Assembly: GCA_964432975.1 (NCBI GenBank)
Contig: CAYSPS010000031.1
Span: 1-8,221, forward strand
Length of the DNA stretch: 8,221 bases
DNA from: CAYSPS01 sp964432975
Lineage (GTDB): Bacteria; Babelota; Babeliae; Babelales; UBA12409
Direction of reading: 5' to 3'
Positions 1 through 6,197 of this stretch are shown in pieces. The stretch's first letter is position 1, and the number at the start of each line of letters is the position of its first letter. The translations under genes and the position numbers were made by a program. A model generated the notes under the pieces. The model saw only the letters and a program-made list of their open reading frames with translations, made no database searches and was not told the DNA's origin.

Positions 1-113
1 TATTTTGTTTAACTCTTATGTCGAGTTCGCGTTATCTTAGTGAGCAGATGATTAGAGAAAGGGAAACAAGTGATACGTCGGGTTCTTCATCCTCGAGCAG
101 CTCCGGTCGATGA
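1..113 (+). CDS. Possible 3' end of a plus-strand gene with a serine-rich C-terminal tail (5' partial)
   Basis: The frame beginning at base 3 is open from the window edge to a TGA at 111-113, giving 36 visible residues. It includes an ATG at 18-20, so it could also be a 31-codon ORF, but that ATG has no clear Shine-Dalgarno. The end is Arg/Glu-rich (around residues EQMIRERE) followed by a low-complexity run of seven serines closing with Gly-Arg. The serine run mixes the codons TCT, TCA, TCC, TCG and AGC, and AGT occurs earlier in the same frame. This is not simple repeat slippage and hints at selection on the protein. It converges on the HIT gene with only 8 nt between the stop codons and no visible terminator. 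I do not recognise a family. It could equally be a chance open frame, because only about 110 bases are visible. Confidence 0.35.
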   Translation, partial: FCLTLMSSSRYLSEQMIRERETSDTSGSSSSSSSGR

Positions 114-121
114 GGTAGCTT

Positions 122-448
122 TTACTCAACAAATGTTGCACCGGCCAAAAAGTGCACATGCAGATGGTACACGCGCTGGCCGGCGTCGGGCCCGTTGCTG
201 ATCACGAGTCTGAACGGTGCGTTATTAAGATCTTTGGATAATTTTTGTGCAGCCGTAAAAATATGCGTGCCGAGCGCACGAGTCTTTTCTGTTAATTCAC
301 GCATGTCTGCAATATGTTCTTTGGGAATAATAAGATAGTGAATTGGCGCTTTTGGATTGATATCTTTGATAACAATTAATTCTTGAGTTTCAAGAATTTT
401 TGTTGATGGAATTTGCCCAGCGATAATTTTACAAAAAATACAATCCAT
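122..448 (-). CDS. HIT (histidine triad) family protein, HinT-like nucleotide hydrolase
   Basis: This is a 108-residue cytosolic protein of the HIT superfamily. HinT-type members hydrolyse nucleoside phosphoramidates and aminoacyl-AMP. The N-terminus MDCIFCKII carries the C3-x-x-C6 pair common in zinc-binding HIT proteins. The C-terminal signature H95-L-H97-V-H99-F-L matches the HxHxHxx triad, and by family analogy the middle His97 is the nucleophile. A conserved S-N-G-P segment (residues 84-87) precedes it. The length is typical, slightly short at the C-terminus, where the usual G-G-R-x-L-x-W-P tail is missing. The start is ATG at 446-448, with GGAG (CTCC at 455-458 on plus) 6 nt upstream. 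It lies 16 nt after the AlkD-like gene and is probably co-transcribed with it. The exact substrate cannot be read from the sequence, so the family is sure but the subfamily is not. Confidence 0.92.
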   Translation of the reverse strand: MDCIFCKIIAGQIPSTKILETQELIVIKDINPKAPIHYLIIPKEHIADMRELTEKTRALGTHIFTAAQKLSKDLNNAPFRLVISNGPDAGQRVYHLHVHFLAGATFVE

Positions 449-449
449 T

Positions 450-464
450 ATAAGCTCCGCTTAT
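450..464 (-). promoter_or_regulatory. Small hairpin with the HIT gene's Shine-Dalgarno at its loop
   Basis: On the minus strand ATAAGC, GGA, GCTTAT forms a perfect 6-bp stem with a 3-nt loop. The loop GGA plus the next stem base G makes the GGAG Shine-Dalgarno of the HIT gene. The hairpin fills the gap between the alkD stop codon (465-467) and the HIT start (446-448). Folding could limit initiation on the HIT gene unless ribosomes finishing alkD open it. The structure is visible in the sequence; a regulatory role is inference, and an AT-rich 6-bp stem is weak. Confidence 0.35.
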
Positions 465-1172
465 TTATTTTGCCATCGCTTGTTCGCGTAATGTTGGCGA
501 CATTTTTTCTATAGCATAGCGTAATGCCGTTCGCGGCATTTGAGATTTATGTTTTATGACATAATCAAAAACTTCTTGCTGATATACTTTGCTTGCTTCT
601 TTTAGGAGCCAGCCATAGCCTTTTTGTACCATGTCATCTTGATCCAGAAGAAGCATATCGGTGATTTCAAAAATATTGTTTAAGAATAAGCCCTTTCTGG
701 CGGGAAGAATGAGTGTGACAGCCGCTGCACGTTTGACCCATCGATTCGACGACTTGGTCCATTTTTTAAGTTGCTTAACATATGTTGGGTATTTTTGCAT
801 AAATGAGCCGACTGCGTGGTTGCACAAATGATCACACTTTGCCCACGTATCAATATATTTGTTTAGCCAGTGCTCGAAAGTGATGAAATCTTCTGGAGTA
901 AATTGTTCATGAATACGCTCAGCCCAATCACCAGCTATCCAGGCTTCTTCGCCAAATCCAGACACAAGCAATTGTTCGCATAAGTCAAAAATTTCTTGCT
1001 TGTTCAGTGTTTTGACTTCAGAGAAATATTCTTTGGCTATGCGGTTCACAACGGCAGTTTTAACGCCATAAAACACGACTTGTTCTTTGAAAAATTTTTG
1101 AACGCTGTTTTTTACGTTTTCATCAGCGTGAGACATCAAATCCGCTCGAATGGCGGTTATTAATTCATTCAT
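465..1172 (-). CDS. alkD: DNA alkylation repair protein, AlkD-type 3-methyladenine/7-methylguanine glycosylase
   Basis: This is a 235-residue protein of the HEAT-like-repeat AlkD family, which excises cationic alkylated bases (3-methyladenine, 7-methylguanine) and leaves an abasic site. The residues that hold the DNA backbone and the lesion in Bacillus cereus AlkD (W109, D113, R148, W187) have equivalents at nearly the same positions: W110 and D114 in the TWAKCDHL segment, R148 in RWVKRAA, and W188 in GYGWLLKEAS. The family's C-terminal M-P-R-T-x-L-R-Y-A-I-E motif is at 212-222. The length is normal for the family. The ATG at 1170-1172 has no convincing Shine-Dalgarno. It overlaps, as ATGA, the stop of a 31-codon ORF upstream, so translational coupling is possible. 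The HIT gene follows after 16 nt. Assignment is firm from the conserved catalytic-site residues, although substrate range is inferred from the family. Confidence 0.93.
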   Translation of the reverse strand: MNELITAIRADLMSHADENVKNSVQKFFKEQVVFYGVKTAVVNRIAKEYFSEVKTLNKQEIFDLCEQLLVSGFGEEAWIAGDWAERIHEQFTPEDFITFEHWLNKYIDTWAKCDHLCNHAVGSFMQKYPTYVKQLKKWTKSSNRWVKRAAAVTLILPARKGLFLNNIFEITDMLLLDQDDMVQKGYGWLLKEASKVYQQEVFDYVIKHKSQMPRTALRYAIEKMSPTLREQAMAK

Positions 1173-1264
1173 GTTTTTAAAACCGTTCTACTTTTACCCA
1201 TAGAAAACCAAGCGACAGCTCCCCGAGGGGCAACGATTGGCGCGAGTTTTTCGTAGCTTAGCAT
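1169..1264 (-). CDS. Possible 31-codon leader ORF overlapping the alkD start
   Basis: An ATG at 1262-1264 opens a 31-codon frame ending in TGA at 1169-1171, which shares an ATGA overlap with the alkD start codon. The peptide begins MLSYEKLAP and ends KSRTVLKT; I recognise no family. The Shine-Dalgarno is poor: AGGA lies about 15 nt upstream, and GAAGAA directly precedes the ATG. In its favour, alkD lacks its own Shine-Dalgarno and the 4-nt overlap is the classic coupling geometry. Against it, the same frame stays open upstream through the tRNA 3' half, so it may be only chance openness. It could be a coupling leader peptide or nothing. Confidence 0.25.
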   Translation of the reverse strand: MLSYEKLAPIVAPRGAVAWFSMGKSRTVLKT

Positions 1265-1290
1265 TTCTTCGAAGTTATTCCTGCCTAAGC
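1256..1290 (-). repeat. Inverted repeat just downstream of the tRNA-Leu 3' end
   Basis: The arms GCTTAG and CTAAGC (plus-strand 1256-1261 and 1285-1290) are perfect 6-bp complements separated by 23 nt. The spacer holds an 8-bp palindrome, CTTCGAAG, at 1267-1274. The structure starts 10 nt past the tRNA discriminator base. It is not followed by a T-run on the minus strand, so it is not a normal intrinsic terminator. It could be a tRNA 3'-processing structure or chance. Confidence 0.25.
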
Positions 1291-1299
1291 GAAAGAGAG

Positions 1300-1383
1300 T
1301 GCCAGGGATCGGACTCGAACCGATACAGTATTGCTACCGCAGGCTCCTGAAGCCTGTGCGTCTACCAATTTCGCCACCCTGGC
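1300..1383 (-). tRNA. tRNA-Leu (anticodon CAG)
   Basis: A complete class II cloverleaf of 84 nt is visible. The acceptor stem is GCCAGGG with CCCTGGC, followed by discriminator A (base 1300). The D arm is GCG...CGC with TTGGTAGA in the loop. The anticodon stem CAGGC/GCCTG flanks the loop TTCAGGA, and anticodon CAG lies at 1347-1349. There is a 15-nt variable region with a short stem, then a perfect 5-bp T stem (ATCGG/CCGAT) around TTCGAGT. The long variable arm and discriminator A fit leucine identity, and the tRNA reads CTG codons. CCA is not encoded (CTC follows the discriminator), so the 3' end must be completed by CCA-adding enzyme. The gene stands alone between the hydrolase and the alkD-hit pair. 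I see no duplicated tRNA 3' segment in the window that would mark an integrated element. Confidence 0.97.
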
Positions 1384-1394
1384 TTTCTGCCATT

Positions 1395-1403
1395 ATCCTA
1401 TCA
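1395..1403 (-). promoter_or_regulatory. Extended -10 promoter for tRNA-Leu
   Basis: On the minus strand TGATAGGAT reads as an extended -10 element (TGn followed by TAGGAT). It ends 11 nt before the first tRNA base, so transcription would start a few nucleotides upstream of the mature 5' end. There is no well-spaced -35: a TTGCTC lies about 21 nt upstream, which is too far. A 10-bp perfect palindrome, AGGTCGACCT (1409-1418), lies in the spacer region. The promoter is inferred from sequence only. Confidence 0.45.
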
Positions 1404-1447
1404 CGATTAGGTCGACCTGGCGAGCAATAGCCGTTTTGTTTAAGTTT

Positions 1448-2749
1448 TTATTTTTTATCGATCGTTTCGTCAAGCCAATCAAAAATTTGTTGATTTGATC
1501 GTTCTGGAGCGCCGATTTGGCAGTGCAAATCCGCGCCTTCTTGCGCGCTAAATAACATAAATGTCTTGGGGCAGATAAGTGCTTCGTAAAGCATTTTTGC
1601 TTGTCCCGAAAGATCAGCGCCCTCATTTTCTGAATCGCACACAAGTGTTGGGCACGTAATTTTATCCGCACGCCCTTGAAGCGTCATTTCAGCAAATTTC
1701 AAGAAATATTCATGGGGCGTTGCGACTTTAAAAACATACATGCCATGTTTGACCGCCCAACGATAATAAAGACTTTTTTGCATAATATTGCTGATCATTT
1801 CATCTGCTGTTTGAGATTTATTTTTAAGAAAATCAACAAATGCTTGGCGTGTTGCAAATTTTGCAATCTTGGCAACATTAACGATTGGGTCAAATACGCC
1901 GCCATTGGCGATAAGAGCTGTTAATCGATGATCTTCGCTTGCGCCGCGTGGTGCTAAATAGCCGCCCAAGCTTATGCCATACAGGCACAATTTGTTTTTA
2001 TCTACTTCTGGTAAGCTCAGCGCATAATTTACAACGGGTGTGATCACCTTTTCCCAGTCGGCACGAAATGTCAAACGTTGTACATTAATCACGCGGCCCT
2101 GGCCGGGTCCTTCGAATGTAACAACATTGTAGCCGCGCGCGAGTGCAGCGCAGGCATACAAATACAAACCTTCTTGAGTTCCGTCATAGCCGGTTTGTAT
2201 AATCAACGTTTTGCGTGGTGTTTGACTTGCATCAACGCGATAAAAATAACCAGGCAATGTTGTTTTTTCATAGGGAATCTCCACCGGCTTGACGAGCAAA
2301 TTTCCCAATTCAAGTGCTTGTACAAAACAATCATGATGCTTTTGCCATGTTTTGATAACGCGCGTATCAGGTGCGCCACAGCTTAAAAAGAGTTGTGCTG
2401 TGCCATAATAATTACTTGCGCGCAAAAACGCTTCATGTGCACTTTGTTTATGCCCTTTTTCTAGACATTGCTGCGCAAGATATTCTGTTTTTTGTGCAAG
2501 TGTACACCAATTGGTATACCAACTTTCGAAATCTTGTTCTTTGATATGACGTGCGGTTACGAGGCATTCGCCCAAATCAGCAGATTTACACGCTGCACGA
2601 CTTATGGTGCGTACAAGTCGGAGTGAAAAAAACTGGTTATTGAATACGAGTGAAACAGCCGATTTTGGAGCTGCTTGCTGTGGTGCAAACCAGTATGCTA
2701 TTAACACGATGAGCGTTAAAAGTGCGAGCATGGTACCAAAACTTTTCAT
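1448..2749 (-). CDS. Membrane-anchored or exported alpha/beta hydrolase (FrsA/pseudo-oxynicotine-hydrolase-like)
   Basis: This 433-residue protein starts with MKSFG and a hydrophobic stretch at residues 6-21, then an Ala/Pro/Gln-rich linker. That is a signal peptide or single N-terminal anchor, so the enzyme probably acts outside the cytoplasm. A helical, cysteine-containing region (about 45-155) precedes the hydrolase core. The core shows strand motif T-L-I-I-Q-T-G-Y-D-G (181-190), the F-E-G-P-G-Q-G segment (212-218), nucleophile elbow G258-I-S260-L-G262-G263, and catalytic His409 in E-G-A-D-L-H-C-Q. The family's S-E-x-D acid region reads S-E-N-E-G here, so Glu376 may replace the usual Asp. 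This layout matches the alpha/beta hydrolases annotated as dipeptidyl-aminopeptidase-like or 2,6-dihydroxypseudooxynicotine-hydrolase-like; the real substrate is unknown. The ATG is at 2747-2749 with GGGGA about 4 nt upstream. It lies 100 nt after gap. The fold is firm; the reaction is not known. Confidence 0.88.
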   Translation of the reverse strand: MKSFGTMLALLTLIVLIAYWFAPQQAAPKSAVSLVFNNQFFSLRLVRTISRAACKSADLGECLVTARHIKEQDFESWYTNWCTLAQKTEYLAQQCLEKGHKQSAHEAFLRASNYYGTAQLFLSCGAPDTRVIKTWQKHHDCFVQALELGNLLVKPVEIPYEKTTLPGYFYRVDASQTPRKTLIIQTGYDGTQEGLYLYACAALARGYNVVTFEGPGQGRVINVQRLTFRADWEKVITPVVNYALSLPEVDKNKLCLYGISLGGYLAPRGASEDHRLTALIANGGVFDPIVNVAKIAKFATRQAFVDFLKNKSQTADEMISNIMQKSLYYRWAVKHGMYVFKVATPHEYFLKFAEMTLQGRADKITCPTLVCDSENEGADLSGQAKMLYEALICPKTFMLFSAQEGADLHCQIGAPERSNQQIFDWLDETIDKK

Positions 2750-2774
2750 GGCTTCCCCAATGATTTTTTGGTGA

Positions 2775-2802
2775 ATTACAAGCTTTGTTTCAAACTAACA
2801 AA
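2775..2802 (-). promoter_or_regulatory. Weak candidate promoter for the alpha/beta hydrolase
   Basis: In the 100-nt gap between gap and the hydrolase, the minus strand reads TTTGTT (2797-2802), a 16-nt spacer, then TGTAAT (2775-2780). This is a loose match to -35 and -10 boxes about 25 nt before the start codon. The region is AT-rich, so a chance match is quite possible. No clear terminator lies between gap and this site, so read-through from gap is also likely. Confidence 0.2.
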
Positions 2803-2849
2803 AAATGCGGAGACTTTCCAAACAAGAACCGTTTGTGAAGAAAATTTGA

Positions 2850-3851
2850 TCAGTGTGTGTATTTTTGCAAAACTTCTTTAAGTCGCAAGCTATACGCCCA
2901 TTCATTGTCATACCAGCCAAAAACTTTAACAAGGTTACCGTTGGCATGAGTGAGTAAACCATCGACAATAACGGAGTATGGGTTATTGTTAAAGTCGCTT
3001 GAGACAAGCGGTTCATGCGTGATATCTAAAATTCCTGCAAGATGCTTTTTTGCTGCATCTGCAAAAGCTGCATTAATTTCTTCTTTTGTCGTTGGTTTTT
3101 GTACCATCGCCACAACATCAATAAGTGAAACTTTTGTGAGCGGTATGCGTATGGAATTGCCCACAAATTTCTTTTGTAAATCAGGAAAGATTTTGCCAAT
3201 AACCTCAGTAGCACCTGTAGAACTTGGAATCATATTTACTGCGGCTGCACGCGATAAGCGTGTTTTTTTGTTTTCAACATCAAGAAGAACCTGTGAATTA
3301 GTGTATGCATGAATCGTGGTGAGCGACGCTTGGCTAATGGTATATTTTTGATGCAAAATATGCACCACAGGTGCAAGTGCATTGGTGGTGCAACTGCCCA
3401 GAGAAACTATTTTATGCTCAGGTTTGTATTGTTGGTCATTGACACCAGGAATAAGCGTAATATCTTCATCAGTTGCGGGTGCAGTGATCAAAACTTTTTT
3501 TGCGCCCGCATCAAGATGCTTTTGCGCCTGTTTGCGTTGAGTAAATTTGCCGGTGGCATCGATCACCCAATCAATGTTGAGTTTTTTCCATGGCAATTTT
3601 GTTACATCTGTTTCAGTTAAAATCTCAATTTCTAATCCATTGGCACTCAATGTGCCATTGGCATAACTGACGTTACCGTGGTAAGCGCCCATAAGCGTGT
3701 CGTATTTGACTGAGTATACGAGATTTTTCGGGTCAGCTGGTCCAAGATTGATAGCAACAAACTCAATATCTTTGGGCGTCCCATTTACCAAAAAGGTACG
3801 CAAAAAATTTCTTCCGATACGACCAAAGCCATTGAGTGCAATGCGTACCAT
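2850..3851 (-). CDS. gap: Glyceraldehyde-3-phosphate dehydrogenase, type I, with altered cofactor-site residues
   Basis: This 333-residue cytosolic enzyme oxidises glyceraldehyde-3-phosphate to 1,3-bisphosphoglycerate in glycolysis, or the reverse. The Rossmann start is N7-G-F-G-R-I-G13. The catalytic Cys154 sits in S-C-T-T-N, the partner His181 in T-I-H-A-Y-T-N, and S-S-T-G-A (210-214), the R-I-P arginine (235) and W-Y-D-N-E-W (313-318) are conserved. Several near-invariant positions differ. The Asp that binds the NAD adenosine ribose (Asn-Asp, classical Asp32) is Leu36. The second Cys of SCTTNC is Ala158. YTNDQ reads YTNSQ. The classical D-G-P-H loop reads D191-V-E-N. The first and last of these touch cofactor binding, so NADP use or relaxed specificity is plausible but inferred. 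The ATG at 3849-3851 has GGAG 8 nt upstream. The gene follows gltX by 36 nt. Identity as a GAPDH-family enzyme is firm; erythrose-4-phosphate dehydrogenase is less likely given the active-site context. Confidence 0.95.
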   Translation of the reverse strand: MVRIALNGFGRIGRNFLRTFLVNGTPKDIEFVAINLGPADPKNLVYSVKYDTLMGAYHGNVSYANGTLSANGLEIEILTETDVTKLPWKKLNIDWVIDATGKFTQRKQAQKHLDAGAKKVLITAPATDEDITLIPGVNDQQYKPEHKIVSLGSCTTNALAPVVHILHQKYTISQASLTTIHAYTNSQVLLDVENKKTRLSRAAAVNMIPSSTGATEVIGKIFPDLQKKFVGNSIRIPLTKVSLIDVVAMVQKPTTKEEINAAFADAAKKHLAGILDITHEPLVSSDFNNNPYSVIVDGLLTHANGNLVKVFGWYDNEWAYSLRLKEVLQKYTH

Positions 3852-3887
3852 ATATTTCTCTCCAACTTATTTTTTGTTTATAATTTC

Positions 3888-5339
3888 TCAAATAATTTTT
3901 TTAAATTCTTGCAATGCAAACACAAGCCGTTTGAGCGATTCTTTTTTGCCCAAAATTTCCATGCTGTGAAATAAGCTTGGTCCTTGCGTATTGCCGGTGA
4001 TTGCAATGCGTAGCGGTTGCAATAATTTTCCGGCGCTCAATCCCAGCTCTTGTGCATACATGCGCAATTCGTGCTCGAGCGCTCCTGCGTCAAATTTTTC
4101 GAGTTTTTGATATTTTTGAACAAGCATCTCAAGCGCAGTCGCATTTGTAGCGCTATACGCTTTTTTAACCATATCCTGGTCAAACTTTGTTGGCGCTTTA
4201 AAGAAAAATTCATTTAAATCAGCAAATTCTGGCAACACAATCGCACGATCTTTTGTGAGCTCAATAATGCTCATGACGTATTCGTCAGAAAAAGTTCCCC
4301 AGTTTCGTTGTTGTAAAATGGGTTTAACCTTTGCAAGAAGCTCTTTTGTTGGTGTGTGCATGATGTATTGCTGATTGATCCAATTGAGCTTATTGATGTC
4401 AAAAACAGCTCCAGATTTGCCGACACGTTCAAAACCGAATTCTTGAATCAATTCTGGTAGAGAGAAAATTTCACGTGTATCACCGGGGTTCCAGCCAAGT
4501 AACGCGATAAAATTAATCATCGCTTGCGGTAAATATCCCTTAAGTTGATAGTCTTGGACAGAAACATCGCCTTGGCGTTTACTTAATTTGCTGCGGTCTG
4601 GATTAAGAAGCAATGGCAGGTGCGCAAATTCGGGTGCCTGCCAGCCAAAATATTGATAGAGCAATAAATGTTTTGGTGTACTTGGCAACCATTCTTCGCC
4701 GCGAATAACATGGCTAATATTCATATAATGATCATCAACCACGGCGGCCAAATGGTAGGTTGGAAATCCGTCTGATTTAACAAGAACTTGGTCATCAAGC
4801 ACTTTCCATGAAATAGTAACATCGTGTCGTATTAAGTCATGAAAAGTCAGTTCACCTTCAAGCGGCAATTTCATGCGAATGACATAAGGCTCTTTTGCGG
4901 CTAATTTTCTTTCTACTTCCTGAGCAGATAACTTGCGGCACTGTCGGTCATAGCCTGTGGGAATATGCATGGCCAATTGTTGTTGGTGTACGCGCTCCAA
5001 ACGTTCTTTAGAACAAAAACAATAATACGCATGTCCATCGTTGATGAGTTGATACGCATGTTTTTTGTAAAGTTCCAACCGTTGAGATTGGATATATGGT
5101 CCACATGGTCCTTCTTTGTTTGGGCCCTCGTCAAACGTGATGCCCGCCCACGCTAAACCATTAATTATAGCTTCAATCGCTCCCGGAGCCTCACGCGTTT
5201 GATCAGTATCTTCAATACGCAGCAAAAACTGTCCCCCGTGTTTTTTGGCAAACAAGTAATTATACAAAGCGGTACGCAAGCCGCCGACATGCAAGTAGCC
5301 GGTTGGGCTTGGTGCAAAGCGTGTGCGAACAGTTTTCAT
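3888..5339 (-). CDS. gltX: Glutamyl-tRNA synthetase
   Basis: This 483-residue class I aminoacyl-tRNA synthetase charges tRNA-Glu with glutamate in the cytosol. The HIGH-type motif is in P10-S-P-T-G-Y-L-H-V-G-G20. The R-I-E-D-T-D segment is at 41-46 and the KMSKS loop reads K251-L-S-K-R255. The R-G-E-E-W-L-P-S motif at 213-220 is typical of GluRS. A zinc-site remnant is visible: C107-x-C109 and C134 are present, but the position that holds His in the E. coli C-x-C...C-x-H site is Lys136. The C-terminal anticodon-binding domain is present and the length is normal. Whether it also charges tRNA-Gln (non-discriminating) cannot be judged here. The ATG at 5337-5339 has a perfect AAGGAG (plus 5349-5354) 9 nt upstream. 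It follows nfo by 33 nt and is probably in the same transcript. Confidence 0.97.
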   Translation of the reverse strand: MKTVRTRFAPSPTGYLHVGGLRTALYNYLFAKKHGGQFLLRIEDTDQTREAPGAIEAIINGLAWAGITFDEGPNKEGPCGPYIQSQRLELYKKHAYQLINDGHAYYCFCSKERLERVHQQQLAMHIPTGYDRQCRKLSAQEVERKLAAKEPYVIRMKLPLEGELTFHDLIRHDVTISWKVLDDQVLVKSDGFPTYHLAAVVDDHYMNISHVIRGEEWLPSTPKHLLLYQYFGWQAPEFAHLPLLLNPDRSKLSKRQGDVSVQDYQLKGYLPQAMINFIALLGWNPGDTREIFSLPELIQEFGFERVGKSGAVFDINKLNWINQQYIMHTPTKELLAKVKPILQQRNWGTFSDEYVMSIIELTKDRAIVLPEFADLNEFFFKAPTKFDQDMVKKAYSATNATALEMLVQKYQKLEKFDAGALEHELRMYAQELGLSAGKLLQPLRIAITGNTQGPSLFHSMEILGKKESLKRLVFALQEFKKII

Positions 5340-5372
5340 ATGATAATGCTCCTTGGGGCATGATAGAGTGCG

Positions 5373-6197
5373 CTAACGCCACATGTTTACTTCGTCAAGC
5401 GCGCGTGCTTCGTCTGATTCATCAGTAAACGGCAATTCAAGAATAATGGGCACATCTTTCAGTGTATGATGTCTTATAAATCTTTGCAACGCTGTTTGCC
5501 CTATATTGCCCGCACCAGGAAAGACGTGTGCATCAATGGCAGAACCACATTCTTTGTGCGTATCCGTTAAATGGATTAATTTTATTTTTTCTGGTGTTAA
5601 TTCTTGCTCAAGCAGTGCGATAAACTGATCTTGTTCGTATGGTTGTGCAATATTATAGCCAAAGGCGTATGCGTGAGCTGTGTCTATGCAAAACCCGATA
5701 CGCTCAGGAATATCAATTAAGCGCAAAATATATGCAAGTTCTTTAATATCACCACCGAGCGCACGGTGTGTATGCGCAACATTTTCAAGCAAAATGGTAA
5801 TATCTGGATATTTTTTCAGTGTAGTATTAATATTGCGCGCGATATTTGCTAAACACGTGGTGCGATCTTTTTGTGCTTGAACGGCACCTGGGTGTATTAC
5901 AAAAAAATTAAATTGAAGCTGTTGGGCGAGCATTAACTCGCGCTCTAAAAGTGTAGAGATGCTGCCTGCGCAATGAGCACAATTAATCCAATACGACGCA
6001 TGCAAATACAGTGGTCCAAAATTGGCTCGTGCGTGTAAAAAATGTTTAATATGTGTTTCATGTGGTGCTCGTGCCGTGCCATGATTAGCGTAGAGAATGA
6101 ATGTTTGAAAAAATGGAACACGCAGGCGATGCGCTTTGTCGATAACGTCAGTGATATGTGAAGTTAATCGAATATGTAATCCGGTTTTGCTACTCAC
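5373..6197 (-). CDS. nfo: Endonuclease IV (AP endonuclease family 2)
   Basis: This 274-residue metal-dependent enzyme cuts the DNA backbone 5' of abasic sites in base-excision repair. All nine residues that bind the three zinc ions in E. coli Nfo can be matched in order: H66 (HASYW), H102 (HPGA), E138 (LLENVA), D172 and H175 (IDTAHA), H209 (IHLTD), D222 and H224 (DAH), and E254 (LELPF). The enzyme therefore looks active, although the surrounding motifs are divergent (usual ENTAGQG, DTCHAF and DRHxNIG). Length is close to the 285 residues of E. coli Nfo. The start is GTG at 6195-6197, and the G-L-H-I motif near residue 6 aligns with the family N-terminus. The start overlaps the mutase stop (TAG 6190-6192) by 8 nt, so translation is probably coupled to the mutase. 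An AAGGA lies about 12 nt upstream. Confidence 0.94.
   Translation of the reverse strand: MSSKTGLHIRLTSHITDVIDKAHRLRVPFFQTFILYANHGTARAPHETHIKHFLHARANFGPLYLHASYWINCAHCAGSISTLLERELMLAQQLQFNFFVIHPGAVQAQKDRTTCLANIARNINTTLKKYPDITILLENVAHTHRALGGDIKELAYILRLIDIPERIGFCIDTAHAYAFGYNIAQPYEQDQFIALLEQELTPEKIKLIHLTDTHKECGSAIDAHVFPGAGNIGQTALQRFIRHHTLKDVPIILELPFTDESDEARALDEVNMWR

Noticed and set aside
30..121. In-frame continuation of the HIT gene beyond its TAA (about 29 open codons)
   Set aside because: HIT proteins normally end near this point, the extension has no family motif, and nothing suggests stop-codon read-through.
1207..1236. GC-rich GCTCCCCGAGGGGC element as a terminator for the tRNA
   Set aside because: On the minus strand only about 3 pairs can form with a reasonable loop, and no T-run follows directly.
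1300..1383. tRNA-Leu as an integration site for a mobile element
   Set aside because: No repeated copy of the tRNA 3' end, no integrase and no foreign-looking genes are present in the window.
1393..1671. Minus-strand open frame of 92 codons overlapping the hydrolase 3' end and the tRNA promoter
   Set aside because: It is a shifted frame of the hydrolase, has no recognisable motif, and would overlap the tRNA promoter.
2800..2835. Hairpin (arms 2819-2823 and 2831-2835) and T-run (A-run 2800-2805 on plus) after gap as a possible terminator
   Set aside because: The stem is only 5 AT-rich pairs and the T-run on the minus strand starts 13 nt beyond it, so it is not a credible intrinsic terminator.
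2950..3620. Plus-strand open frames of about 100-120 codons opposite gap
   Set aside because: They are antisense readings of a clearly conserved gap gene with no recognisable domains or ribosome sites.
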